From Dyadobacter jejuensis (GTDB lineage: Bacteria > Bacteroidota > Bacteroidia > Cytophagales > Spirosomataceae): a DNA stretch of 64,000 nt. Shown here one piece after another: positions 1 to 5,878 of the stretch (its first letter is position 1; each line of letters begins with the position of its first letter). Below the pieces are notes generated by a model. That model worked only from the letters and a program-made list of their open reading frames with translations, was not told where the DNA came from and ran no database searches. The position numbers and the translations under genes were made by a program. Location of the stretch: the NCBI RefSeq assembly GCF_003149085.1, contig NZ_QGDT01000008.1, positions 1 through 64,000 on the forward strand, given 5' to 3'.

Positions 1-97
1 TGTAAAATTGTCAGACCATTGGAGTCTACGCTCCAAAACTATTTATAGAGGGGTCAGTATCACCAGAAGGGGGTCAGTATAGAACAGAATATGCAGT
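1..97. mobile_element. Terminus of an IS21-like element (partial, runs off the left edge)
   Basis: Two copies of an AGGGG(G)TCAGTAT motif end at 60 and 80, spaced 20 bp apart. Closely spaced repeated terminal motifs of this kind, with a GGTCA core, are typical of IS21-family ends. The motif lies just outside the point (about 95-98) where the neighbouring DUF1016 reading frame stops matching its family. A short inverted repeat (TTGGAG/CTCCAA) sits at 20-37. No istA or istB is visible because the element would extend left of the window. The family assignment is inferred from motif style only. Confidence 0.45.
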
Positions 98-758
98 ATG
101 CGAAATCGGTTCCCATTTCAACGATAAACCGTTGTAATTCTACAATAATACTGGCTTCTAAATCCTTTTCGGAATACGTCTCTGATAGGCCCAAAAAATC
201 CAAAACGTAAGGATCTCTAAACACCAAGTCTGGACTTAGTTGATGTTCGGACCTCAGTAGGTCTAAATCGTTGGTGATCGTTTGTTCGGGCTTTTTGCTA
301 ATGGCAGTTCGCTCATACAACATGGAGTTTATTCTTTCTCTAAAAGTTCGCACACTCCAGTTTTCATGTATGCAAATTTGAATGTAAAATGCCCTTTTAA
401 GTGGGTCTGTAATTGGAATTAGGGCAAGAATATGTGTCCATGATAATTGTCGTATCAGCGATACGACAATTTGCTCGTCTGGAAAAACAGTTGCAAATTG
501 AACCATTCTTCGCAAATTCTTTTCAGAAAATGACCCCCCAAATTCTGCCATTAATTGTTTAGATATCGACGATATGACATATTTGCCATACTCTGCACGC
601 TTAACTTGCAAAACTTCCTGGTTGATTCTCTGTCCTATCTGCCAATATAATAAGCTCATGGAAGCATTCACTGCTAACGCGACGTTCTGTCGACTTTGTG
701 CAATTAGCCGCCTTACTTCCGTCGTTATATGCTGTATATTTGAGCTTTCTGGTTTCAT
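60..758 (-). pseudogene. DUF1016 (YhcG-type) nuclease, truncated by mobile-element end
   Basis: This 232-residue frame starts at the ATG at 756-758; an upstream in-frame ATG at 851 exists but adds an unrelated-looking 31-residue leader. The N-terminal DUF1016 domain is clear, with a YWQIGQRI motif near residue 30, FGGSFSEKNLRRM and the LSWTHI segment. Full-length YhcG proteins run to about 340-370 residues and end in a PDDEXK nuclease domain. Here the match ends at EMGTDFAY and continues into about 11 residues encoded by the IS21-like end. The whole nuclease domain is therefore missing, and the product should be inactive as a nuclease. Intact family members are linked to restriction or phage-defence loci; this copy is a remnant. 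Confidence 0.75.
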
Positions 759-849
759 GGTCGTTATAAGCAATCTTGACTGCTTCGTCAGAATAAAGAA
801 AATCGAAATCAATGAATGGCAAAATTGCCAAGCGCTATTCACCTCTTTC

Positions 850-1018
850 ATTTATCTACGCGGGGTATGAATGGCTTGATGATACGATTCGCACCACGAT
901 TCAATCCTTCAATTTCGTCAATTTCGACTTCAAATAAAAGGATATCCATGAGAATGCCGGATGGAATTGAACCAAGAAGCTTGAATGGCTCCCATCGCTT
1001 CACAGGCTCTTGGATGAG
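850..1018 (-). pseudogene. Unrecognised C-terminal coding fragment
   Basis: The minus strand holds an open frame of about 55 codons ending at 850-852. It reads ...RWEPFKLLGSIPSGILMDILLF and then an acidic/basic stretch ending PFIPRVDK. The frame opens directly after a stop with no start codon upstream of an internal ATG. Its stop overlaps the ATG at 851 of the longer DUF1016 frame (ATGA). It reads like real protein sequence, but I do not recognise the family. Given the broken genes on both sides it is most likely another remnant. Confidence 0.2.
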
Positions 1019-1117
1019 TTAGTTGGACCATTTCACTAAATTAGTCTTCCCTTGTTCTTCTAGACGCTCAAAAGTAGCTCTCTTATTAAGTTTTAGGCCC
1101 GACTTCAGCGAAAAATA

Positions 1118-1434
1118 AAGCATGCGCTTAAACTTTATTCGTCTACCTTCCGGACGTTGGACAATGGAGAATCGGGATTAGACAAACTCCCCTCTTGCAC
1201 GACGGTAAACTTGCCGTTGGACTCCATTACGACTGCCTTCACCTTGGCTATAGAACTTACTCCTTGGCTCCTTAGCACCGAACGTATTTCATTTTCGGTG
1301 ACCCTTTCCTTTTTTAGGGCTTCTTGCAGAAACTCCCCTTGGTATAATACCAAGGTAGGCTCAGAGCTGATAAGCCTAGAAAACTTTTTGGAACGTACCG
1401 AGGCAGTGGCCAATAGGTACTGAAGGGAAATTAA
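1118..1434. repeat. 317-bp direct repeat, copy A (3' end of a DUF421 gene)
   Basis: Positions 1118-1434 match 3515-3831 over 317 bp with a single difference (C1150 versus G3547), a constant offset of 2397 bp and the same orientation. The difference is silent (CGG versus CGC Arg near the protein C-terminus). Copy A is the displaced copy, because the gene continues beyond the repeat only in copy B. Confidence 0.97.
1135..1413 (-). pseudogene. DUF421 protein, C-terminal fragment (duplicate of the intact gene at 3532-4059)
   Basis: The 92-residue frame MATASVRSKKFSR...RKVDE is identical to the last 92 residues of the intact DUF421 protein. It lacks the three N-terminal membrane helices. It would encode only the soluble cytoplasmic part, starting at an internal residue that happens to be read as an in-frame start (GTG on the minus strand). 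No native promoter accompanied the fragment, so it is probably silent. Confidence 0.9.
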
Positions 1435-1956
1435 ATGTTACAGCTTGAATATAATGCAAAAAAAGGCGACAAAACTACTTTATTAAAGACTGCGGGATTT
1501 GAGCTGATCATGAATGCGTACGTAGACTTTAATCCGGTAAACGGGGCATCAAGATTATTGACCCGATGGGAGGTAGTATCACCAAATTGCATTAGATATT
1601 CGCACAACAATGGCAATCTGGCCACTAAGAAACCTTCTACGGCAGGTGAATTCATAAATAAGGCAGTCTCCTTTGAAAAGATTGAAAACCTAATAACCCA
1701 ACATAAACAAAGAATCACCGAATGTAACGCAGATAAAAAATCACATGAACAATTTATCAATAAATCGTACCCAAAAGAAGGCCAGTTAAAAGAACTAAAC
1801 AATATACTTAGGGAGGTTGAGCAGTGCATAGAAAAATCGATGAAAACAGATAAACCATCGAACCTGGCCAAAAAGGAATCTGAAAAGACAGACAAAAAGG
1901 AAGAGCAAACGCCAAAAGGAATAAAACGACGTTTGAGATTATTTCCATGCAGCTAG
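1435..1956 (+). pseudogene. C-terminal fragment of a probable mobile-element DNA methylase/helicase
   Basis: This 173-residue frame begins exactly at the right edge of the DUF421 repeat (1434/1435), with a stop codon immediately upstream, so its ATG is an internal methionine exposed by the junction. The stretch with SPNCIRYSHNNG, followed by a coiled region (ITQHKQRITECNADKKSHEQ) and KEGQLKELNNILREVEQCI, resembles the C-terminal tail of the large N12-class adenine methylase proteins carried by Bacteroidota conjugative elements, where a similar KE-x-EL-x-x-L-x-x-E-L-x-x-(V/L)-x-x-x-I pattern ends the protein. The basic, Lys-rich end is consistent. The methylase and helicase motifs themselves are absent. 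The family call is tentative. Confidence 0.4.
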
Positions 1957-1959
1957 AAA

Positions 1960-2001
1960 AATGAGGTTGTTTCTGTTTATAGAAACAGCCTCATTGTTTT
2001 T
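1960..2001 (+). terminator. Rho-independent terminator after the methylase fragment
   Basis: A near-perfect stem pairs AATGAGG-TGTTTCT with AGAAACA-CCTCATT around a short loop and is followed by GTTTTT. It lies a few bases after the stop at 1956, which suggests the 3' end of the original gene came with its own terminator. Confidence 0.75.
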
Positions 2002-2377
2002 AAGTACTGGTAAACACGTATAGTGTTTAGCGTAATTAGTATGTGCGATGCGAATATTTTCATTACTCTATATAGAAGAATTAACGATTGCAGCGGCTTT
2101 AAAAAGAAATTACATAAAGGATCTGTCAATATTTAGGCATCTGTCTGATTGCTCACAACGAGCACATCATCCGGGAACTCCATGTTCTTAACTGCTTGAA
2201 TCCTTGGGCATAGTAGTAGCAAAACCACCGAAGTTTAACCCACGTATTGTCTGTAAATAATAAAGTTGTAAAGAGTCCGCTTGATTATTTAGATAATTTC
2301 GATATTTTCAAGAAAAAATAGGTATTGACATTAACGATATATACGACATTGCTTTTATTGTGGGTGTTTATACTAAT
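2002..2377. other. Intergenic stretch without a supported gene
   Basis: There is a small hairpin at 2011-2029 (TAAACAC/GTGTTTA arms). Two short plus-strand frames were read: 2048-2197 (49 codons) and a frame ending at about 2407 that contains IAFIVG, faintly like an AraC helix-turn-helix. Neither is long or well-formed enough to call. The sequence probably consists of further degraded insert. Confidence 0.4.
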
Positions 2378-2401
2378 GTTGCCAGTAATTTGAGAAAAAC
2401 C
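2378..2401 (+). repeat. Left boundary repeat of cassette-like unit
   Basis: The 24-bp stretch GTTgCCAgtaATTTGAGAAAAACc matches 2978-3001 at 19 of 24 positions. It sits immediately upstream of the bPH gene, so the two copies bracket a unit exactly 600 bp long (2378 to 2978). Only this right-half sequence is present here. I could not find a partner arm for it to the left. Confidence 0.7.
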
Positions 2402-2408
2402 GAATAGA

Positions 2409-2831
2409 ATGAAAATTTATAAAGCAAATAGAAAAGGATTTATCAATTATTTATTAATTGGTTCTTTGATTTTACCGATTATTGTATTCTATCTTGAAAA
2501 AAGCACTTTTACGGAAAAACCATTTATATTATTGCCATTATTGAGTCCATTGATATTAATATTTTGGATATATTTTGATACATATTATAAAATTGAAAAT
2601 AACAAACTGATTTATCGCTCTGGATTTTTAAGAGGAAAAATTGAAATACTGAACATAAAAGAAATTCTGAAAGGAGAAACAAAGTGGAGCGGAATTAAAC
2701 CCGCATTGGCTAGAAATGGACTTATTATAAAGTTCAATAAATATGATGAAGTTTATGTCGCACCTGAAAATAACGACGAGCTGATTTCGGACTTAATAAA
2801 GCTAAATTCTGAAATAAAAATAACAGAATAA
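2409..2831 (+). CDS. Bacterial PH-like (bPH_6/YyaB-type) membrane protein
   Basis: The 140-residue protein has two N-terminal membrane segments (about residues 13-29 and 38-56) followed by a compact soluble domain. That domain contains YYKIENNKLIYRSGF, IEILNIKEI and GLIIKFNKYDEVYVAPEN. This is the signature of the small bacterial PH-like family bPH_6 (YyaB relatives), whose biochemical role is unknown. The gene is much richer in A+T than the housekeeping genes of the window. It lies alone between the two boundary repeats of a cassette-like unit, which suggests horizontal acquisition. The start ATG at 2409 lies 8 bp after the left boundary repeat. Family call fairly sure, function unknown. Confidence 0.8.
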   Translation: MKIYKANRKGFINYLLIGSLILPIIVFYLEKSTFTEKPFILLPLLSPLILIFWIYFDTYYKIENNKLIYRSGFLRGKIEILNIKEILKGETKWSGIKPALARNGLIIKFNKYDEVYVAPENNDELISDLIKLNSEIKITE

Positions 2832-2854
2832 AAACCTAAATTAATAAAAACTAC

Positions 2855-2984
2855 TGGCAACAATGGCTATATGTAATTGCTTTTTTCGTGCTCCTTTTGA
2901 AAATCCTCGCGGATTTTCAATTTGGTCGTACTTGGAAAATTATTGCTAAATTTACGCAACTACACATAGCCGAGACCGTTACCA
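2855..2984. repeat. attC-like imperfect palindrome closing the cassette-like unit
   Basis: Outer arms TGGCAAC (2855-2861) and GTTACCA (2978-2984) pair with one mismatch. The next arms, 2865-2880 and 2956-2971, pair at 14 of 16 positions. A central 9-bp hairpin lies at 2898-2919 (TGAAAATCC, loop TCGC, GGATTTTCA). The 130-bp foldable structure at the 3' side of a single promoterless-looking gene has the architecture of an integron attC site. The outer arms do not follow the canonical RYYYAAC/GTTRRRY consensus exactly. No integrase gene is present in the window. Confidence 0.55.
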
Positions 2985-3027
2985 CACATTTGAGAAAAAC
3001 TGTAAGCAGTCGACCATCCCCCTATTG

Positions 3028-3305
3028 CTACTTAATTAATAGGGTTTGGGATGTTTTCCACCTATGCGGAAGCAGGTCGGAGAACTTACCATCGTAATGG
3101 TTATCGTTGAGTTTGCGTAGTACGTCCAGTAGCCAATCGTTTGGATTCTCGTTGTGTTTTTTGCAGGTAGCAAACAAGGAATAGATCATGGCCGCATTTT
3201 GGGCTGTTTCATGTGTACCAGCGAATAGGTACGGTGCGACGTTTCGCTTTTTCCGGCCTAAGGCTACAGGCCTGATGGCATTTCCGAATCCAATATCTAA
3301 ATATT
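3028..3305 (-). pseudogene. IS66 transposase (TnpC) C-terminal fragment
   Basis: About 90 residues are readable on the minus strand, ending at the TAG at 3028-3030. The segments GNAIRPVALGRK, LFAGTHETAQNAAMIYSL, ATCKKHNENPNDWLLDVL and FSDLLP match the conserved C-terminus of IS66 transposases (NAIRPVALGRKN...LFAGS...TCK...P..WL.DVL...LLP). The catalytic DDE portion is missing. Confidence 0.8.
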
Positions 3306-3418
3306 GCGTATTTGACCGATTGCTGCTCCCAAAATGCCTTGACGCCTAAGTTGCTATCCTTCCACTGCCCGTACAGCTGCCGGTAGTAATGCTCGTTTTT
3401 TATTTGTATATTTTCCAT
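3285..3418 (-). pseudogene. IS66 TnpA N-terminal fragment
   Basis: The frame starts at the ATG at 3416-3418 (MENIQIKNEHYYRQLY...) and carries the QWKDSNLGVKAFW...YAIFRYW pattern of the small HTH-containing IS66 accessory protein TnpA. After about 45 residues it runs into sequence that in another frame encodes the TnpC tail, so the deletion joint is close to 3290-3305. It could not support transposition by itself. Confidence 0.6.
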
Positions 3419-3476
3419 GCTACAAAGCTCCAAAGAAAAGCGTTGGGTGGAAAGATGGGGATGGGTGGTTGCTTAC

Positions 3477-3520
3477 GATTCTCTGTCCTATCGGCCAATA
3501 TAATAAGCGCATGGAAGCAT
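3477..3520 (-). pseudogene. 44-bp scrap of a second DUF1016 gene
   Basis: The minus strand reads ASMRLLYWPIGQRI, matching ASMSLLYWQIGQRI of the truncated DUF1016 gene (DNA 624-667) with a few substitutions. The scrap starts precisely at the outer edge of the IS66 inverted repeat and ends in the hexamer AAGCAT shared with the DUF421 flank. It is therefore the remains of a DUF1016 gene once hit by the IS66 element and later joined to the DUF421 locus. Confidence 0.75.
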
Positions 3521-3831
3521 GCGCTTAAACTTTATTCGTCTACCTTGCGGACGTTGGACAATGGAGAATCGGGATTAGACAAACTCCCCTCTTGCACGAC
3601 GGTAAACTTGCCGTTGGACTCCATTACGACTGCCTTCACCTTGGCTATAGAACTTACTCCTTGGCTCCTTAGCACCGAACGTATTTCATTTTCGGTGACC
3701 CTTTCCTTTTTTAGGGCTTCTTGCAGAAACTCCCCTTGGTATAATACCAAGGTAGGCTCAGAGCTGATAAGCCTAGAAAACTTTTTGGAACGTACCGAGG
3801 CAGTGGCCAATAGGTACTGAAGGGAAATTAA
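3515..3831. repeat. 317-bp direct repeat, copy B (inside the intact DUF421 gene)
   Basis: This is the partner of 1118-1434, differing only at position 3547. It covers the last 100 codons of the intact gene plus 17 bp downstream of its stop. The left boundary coincides with AAGCAT, which also occurs in the adjoining DUF1016 scrap, consistent with a microhomology joint. Confidence 0.97.
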
Positions 3832-4059
3832 CAGGGCCAGAGCGAAGGTACCATCTGCCAAGGCTACATCCTTACTCAGCAATACCGTAGCCAAGGTAGA
3901 GCCCAGGGCTACCGTGACAATGAAGTCGAACTCCTTCATCTGTGACAAGGTTCTTTTTCCCGAAATCCTTAACATCAGCACCAACGAGAAATAGGCAAGT
4001 ATACAGATTATAAAGGTTCGAATCAGGCTCTCCCAACTAGTAAAAAAAATATTTTCCAT
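3532..4059 (-). CDS. DUF421 (YetF-type) membrane protein
   Basis: The 175-residue protein has three N-terminal membrane helices (about residues 13-31, 44-61 and 69-88) and then a soluble cytoplasmic DUF421 domain. The conserved family stretches RISGKRTLSQMKEFDFIVTVALGS and EPTLVLYQGEFLQEALKKERVTENEI are present. The family is widespread; Bacillus YetF-type relatives have been linked to spore and membrane biology, but no enzymatic role is established. The length is usual for the short form. Its 3' end is duplicated at 1118-1434. A hairpin (4080-4114) separates it from the copper-storage gene upstream on the same strand. Confidence 0.88.
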   Translation of the reverse strand: MENIFFTSWESLIRTFIICILAYFSLVLMLRISGKRTLSQMKEFDFIVTVALGSTLATVLLSKDVALADGTFALALLISLQYLLATASVRSKKFSRLISSEPTLVLYQGEFLQEALKKERVTENEIRSVLRSQGVSSIAKVKAVVMESNGKFTVVQEGSLSNPDSPLSNVRKVDE

Positions 4060-4079
4060 AGTGATTGTCTGTTCATACC

Positions 4080-4114
4080 ACTCCGGGGTTCTGCAAGGGC
4101 ATCATACCCGGAGT
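4080..4114 (-). terminator. Hairpin between the Cys-rich gene and DUF421 gene
   Basis: Arms ACTCCGGG (4080-4087) and CCCGGAGT (4107-4114) are perfectly complementary. There is no clear T-run, so this may be a weak terminator or a processing site rather than a strong stop. Confidence 0.45.
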
Positions 4115-4131
4115 AGGTTCAAAATTTATTG

Positions 4132-4473
4132 CTAAGCTGCAGTGGCAACTTCTTCACAGACCAACGCACAGCGGCGGCAGGCCTCGGCACATTCACGGAT
4201 ACCCATTTCGCCATTCTTCTCACATTCGGTGGCGCAAGCCAAACAGACATCCACACATATCCGACATAAATGGGCACTAAAAGTACTTCCTAAACTCAAC
4301 AGCTCCACTACGCTGCGGCATAAAGCCGCACATGCCATGTCGAGACGGATACAAGGAACCAATTTGGCCACATTCTCCTCTTGCAAACAGGCTGTAGCAC
4401 ACTGGGTGCAAGTCACCGCACATTCAGCACAAGCGTCAATTACTTTTTGAAAATCTTGATTTGTATGTTTCAT
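4132..4473 (-). CDS. Four-helix-bundle copper-storage protein (Csp/DUF326)
   Basis: The 113-residue protein contains 17 cysteines in CxxC, CxxxC and CxxxxC spacings (CAECAVTCTQCATAC near the start, CRICVDVCLACATEC in the middle, CAEACRRCALVC near the end). This is the pattern of the Csp four-helix bundles whose Cys side chains point into the core and bind many Cu(I) ions. There is no signal peptide, so it should be a cytosolic (Csp3-like) copper sink. The protein is of typical length. No copper ATPase or copper regulator is adjacent, so the metal assignment rests on the family only. Confidence 0.88.
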   Translation of the reverse strand: MKHTNQDFQKVIDACAECAVTCTQCATACLQEENVAKLVPCIRLDMACAALCRSVVELLSLGSTFSAHLCRICVDVCLACATECEKNGEMGIRECAEACRRCALVCEEVATAA

Positions 4474-4726
4474 AAGACGTTTTACGTATTTTACGGGAAA
4501 TATCCAGTATCCCTAAAAAGTCGATCCAGCATAGTATCATAGGCATTTTCACTGGATTTGGGGAAGGTCCTGCACAGGTAACGAAAACACCTGGAATATT
4601 ATCATAACTATAAAACGCTGCAAAGCAAATCCTTCTTTTAAGATAAATTACCATTTAATAGGTTCGGATTCTTGTGCCTAAAGAATAAACTTCAATAAAA
4701 ATATATCGTTTATCAATATTTATTTA
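4474..4726. other. Intergenic region upstream of the DUF2975 gene
   Basis: Nothing coding is visible between the divergently oriented copper-storage and DUF2975 genes. The right part is strongly A+T-rich and leads into the promoter at 4727-4755. Confidence 0.5.
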
Positions 4727-4755
4727 TTGCAATTCAACTACTATTACTATCTTTG
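4727..4755 (+). promoter_or_regulatory. Bacteroidota-type promoter for the DUF2975/HTH pair
   Basis: A TTG at 4727-4729 is followed after 18 bp by TATCTTTG (4748-4755), a match to the TAnnTTTG -7 element used by the Bacteroidota housekeeping sigma factor. It lies 22 bp before the ATG at 4778, leaving a short leader. Confidence 0.6.
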
Positions 4756-4777
4756 AATAAACTTTAAACGGAATACT

Positions 4778-5350
4778 ATGAAAAAGGTCAATACGCTTGA
4801 ATTTTCTGTTTTACTATGCAAATCATTGTATATCCTTATTGCCCTTATGGCGATCGGTGCAACGGTCATTTTTATACATCTACAGATGGATCCACTGTAT
4901 TATACACGATGGAATGTCAGCTTTCTCACTCAAAAGGGCATATTATCCTATAGCTTTTTTGAAAGCTGGCATACGGATCACACAAAGGCAAATAGCCTGA
5001 TAGCACTCGATAAGATCAAGGTAACATCGCTGTATTTCAATTATTTACAAATCATCGGAATACTAACCCTTATATTCCTTACGGTAAAAGAGTTTCTAAA
5101 AGTCATTGAATCCGTTAAGTTAATAGAGACCTTTCACCAGAGAAATATTTTATCGTTCCAAAAAATGTGCAAATACCTCTTTGTCATTTTTATTTTATCA
5201 AGTATCACCATTGTGAATGCTCAGGAAGCCAACTTGTATAGCTATTCATTACGGTTTACGCCCATCATTCTATCACTGGCCGCTTTAATTATGGCCGAAA
5301 TATTTAAGCAAGGGAATCAATTGTTGGAAGAGAATCAATTAACCATTTAA
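4778..5350 (+). CDS. DUF2975 membrane protein
   Basis: The 190-residue protein has four predicted membrane helices (about residues 12-35, 88-112, 130-148 and 158-180) and the layout of DUF2975 proteins. These are commonly encoded next to a tiny Cro/CI-type HTH gene, as here: the HTH gene starts 2 bp after this stop. The pair resembles membrane-protein/regulator couples in which the membrane partner may modulate the regulator, but that is an inference. Its expression probably starts at the promoter at 4727-4755. Confidence 0.75.
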   Translation: MKKVNTLEFSVLLCKSLYILIALMAIGATVIFIHLQMDPLYYTRWNVSFLTQKGILSYSFFESWHTDHTKANSLIALDKIKVTSLYFNYLQIIGILTLIFLTVKEFLKVIESVKLIETFHQRNILSFQKMCKYLFVIFILSSITIVNAQEANLYSYSLRFTPIILSLAALIMAEIFKQGNQLLEENQLTI

Positions 5351-5352
5351 AA

Positions 5353-5559
5353 ATGCCCATTATAATCAACCTGGATGTTATGTTGGCCAAGAGAAAAATG
5401 TCTGTAACTGAATTATCAGAACGGATAGGCATAACTATGGCCAATATCTCTATCCTAAAAAACAGCAAAGGCAAGGCGATTAGATTTTCGACACTGGAAT
5501 CTATATGTAAAGAACTCGATTGTCAGCCAGGAGATCTATTAGAGTACCAGGCTATTTGA
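5353..5559 (+). CDS. Small HTH regulator (Cro/CI, YozG-like)
   Basis: The 68-residue protein is one helix-turn-helix domain: MLAKRKMSVTELSERIGIT (helices 1-2), MANISILKNSKGKAIRFSTL (recognition region) and LESICKELDCQPGDLLEY, the standard ending of the YozG/HTH_26 group. It is translationally linked to the DUF2975 gene (2-bp gap). Such partners are thought to regulate their own operon; no operator could be identified by eye. Confidence 0.88.
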   Translation: MPIIINLDVMLAKRKMSVTELSERIGITMANISILKNSKGKAIRFSTLESICKELDCQPGDLLEYQAI

Positions 5560-5815
5560 TTGATCTATTTGGTTCACAAACACAAAAAAGCGTATATCCA
5601 GCCCTTTGAATAGAAGTACTGCACTTTACATCCATTGGGTCAATGTTTTAATTTAATGGGAGAATTTCTCTCTTTTCTGTAATTCGGCTGCTTTTAGTTT
5701 CCAAGAAATTCTAGGCGTCACCAATACCTGTGCATGCAAACTGAACCATGACCGAGTGAAAAGCTTTGTGGCTCTTGGGCCTTAAGCGGAGTGACCAACT
5801 TCTAAATCACAATAC
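5560..5815. other. Intergenic region without a gene
   Basis: No coding sequence or convincing RNA was seen here. The right border is the hairpin at 5820-5853 that closes the secreted-protein gene transcribed from the other strand. Confidence 0.5.
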
Positions 5816-5819
5816 AATG

Positions 5820-5853
5820 ATCCCCCTTCAAAAGCTTGTTTCTTTCGAAGGGG
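5820..5853 (-). terminator. Hairpin downstream of the first T9SS-protein gene
   Basis: The arms CCCCCTTC and GAAGGGGG enclose a loop containing AAAAGCTTGTTTCTTTC. There is no strong T-run on the minus strand. It closely resembles the hairpin at 9196-9229 downstream of the second T9SS-protein gene, including the inner AAAAGC and TTTCTTC bases, so the duplication extends past the stop codons. Confidence 0.6.
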
Positions 5854-5878
5854 GAAGGTATATAAAGGCAGGGGATGA

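Larger units (their letters stand above)
3002..3476 (-). mobile_element. Internally deleted IS66-family element
   Basis: The element is bounded by inverted repeats beginning GTAAGCA, as IS66 ends do: 3002-3021 and the complement of 3457-3476 agree at 16 of 20 positions, including a shared CCATCCCC. Inside is the start of tnpA joined directly to the end of the large transposase tnpC; tnpB and most of tnpC are gone, leaving 475 bp. The 8-bp flanks (GAAAAACT and GATTCTCT) do not match, so the expected IS66 target duplication is absent. The element therefore seems to be a product of later recombination. Confidence 0.8.

Noticed and set aside
2285..2407. Plus-strand frame with IAFIVG resembling the AraC helix-turn-helix
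   Set aside because: Only about 35 codons, no start, and it runs through the cassette boundary repeat; similarity is limited to a few residues.
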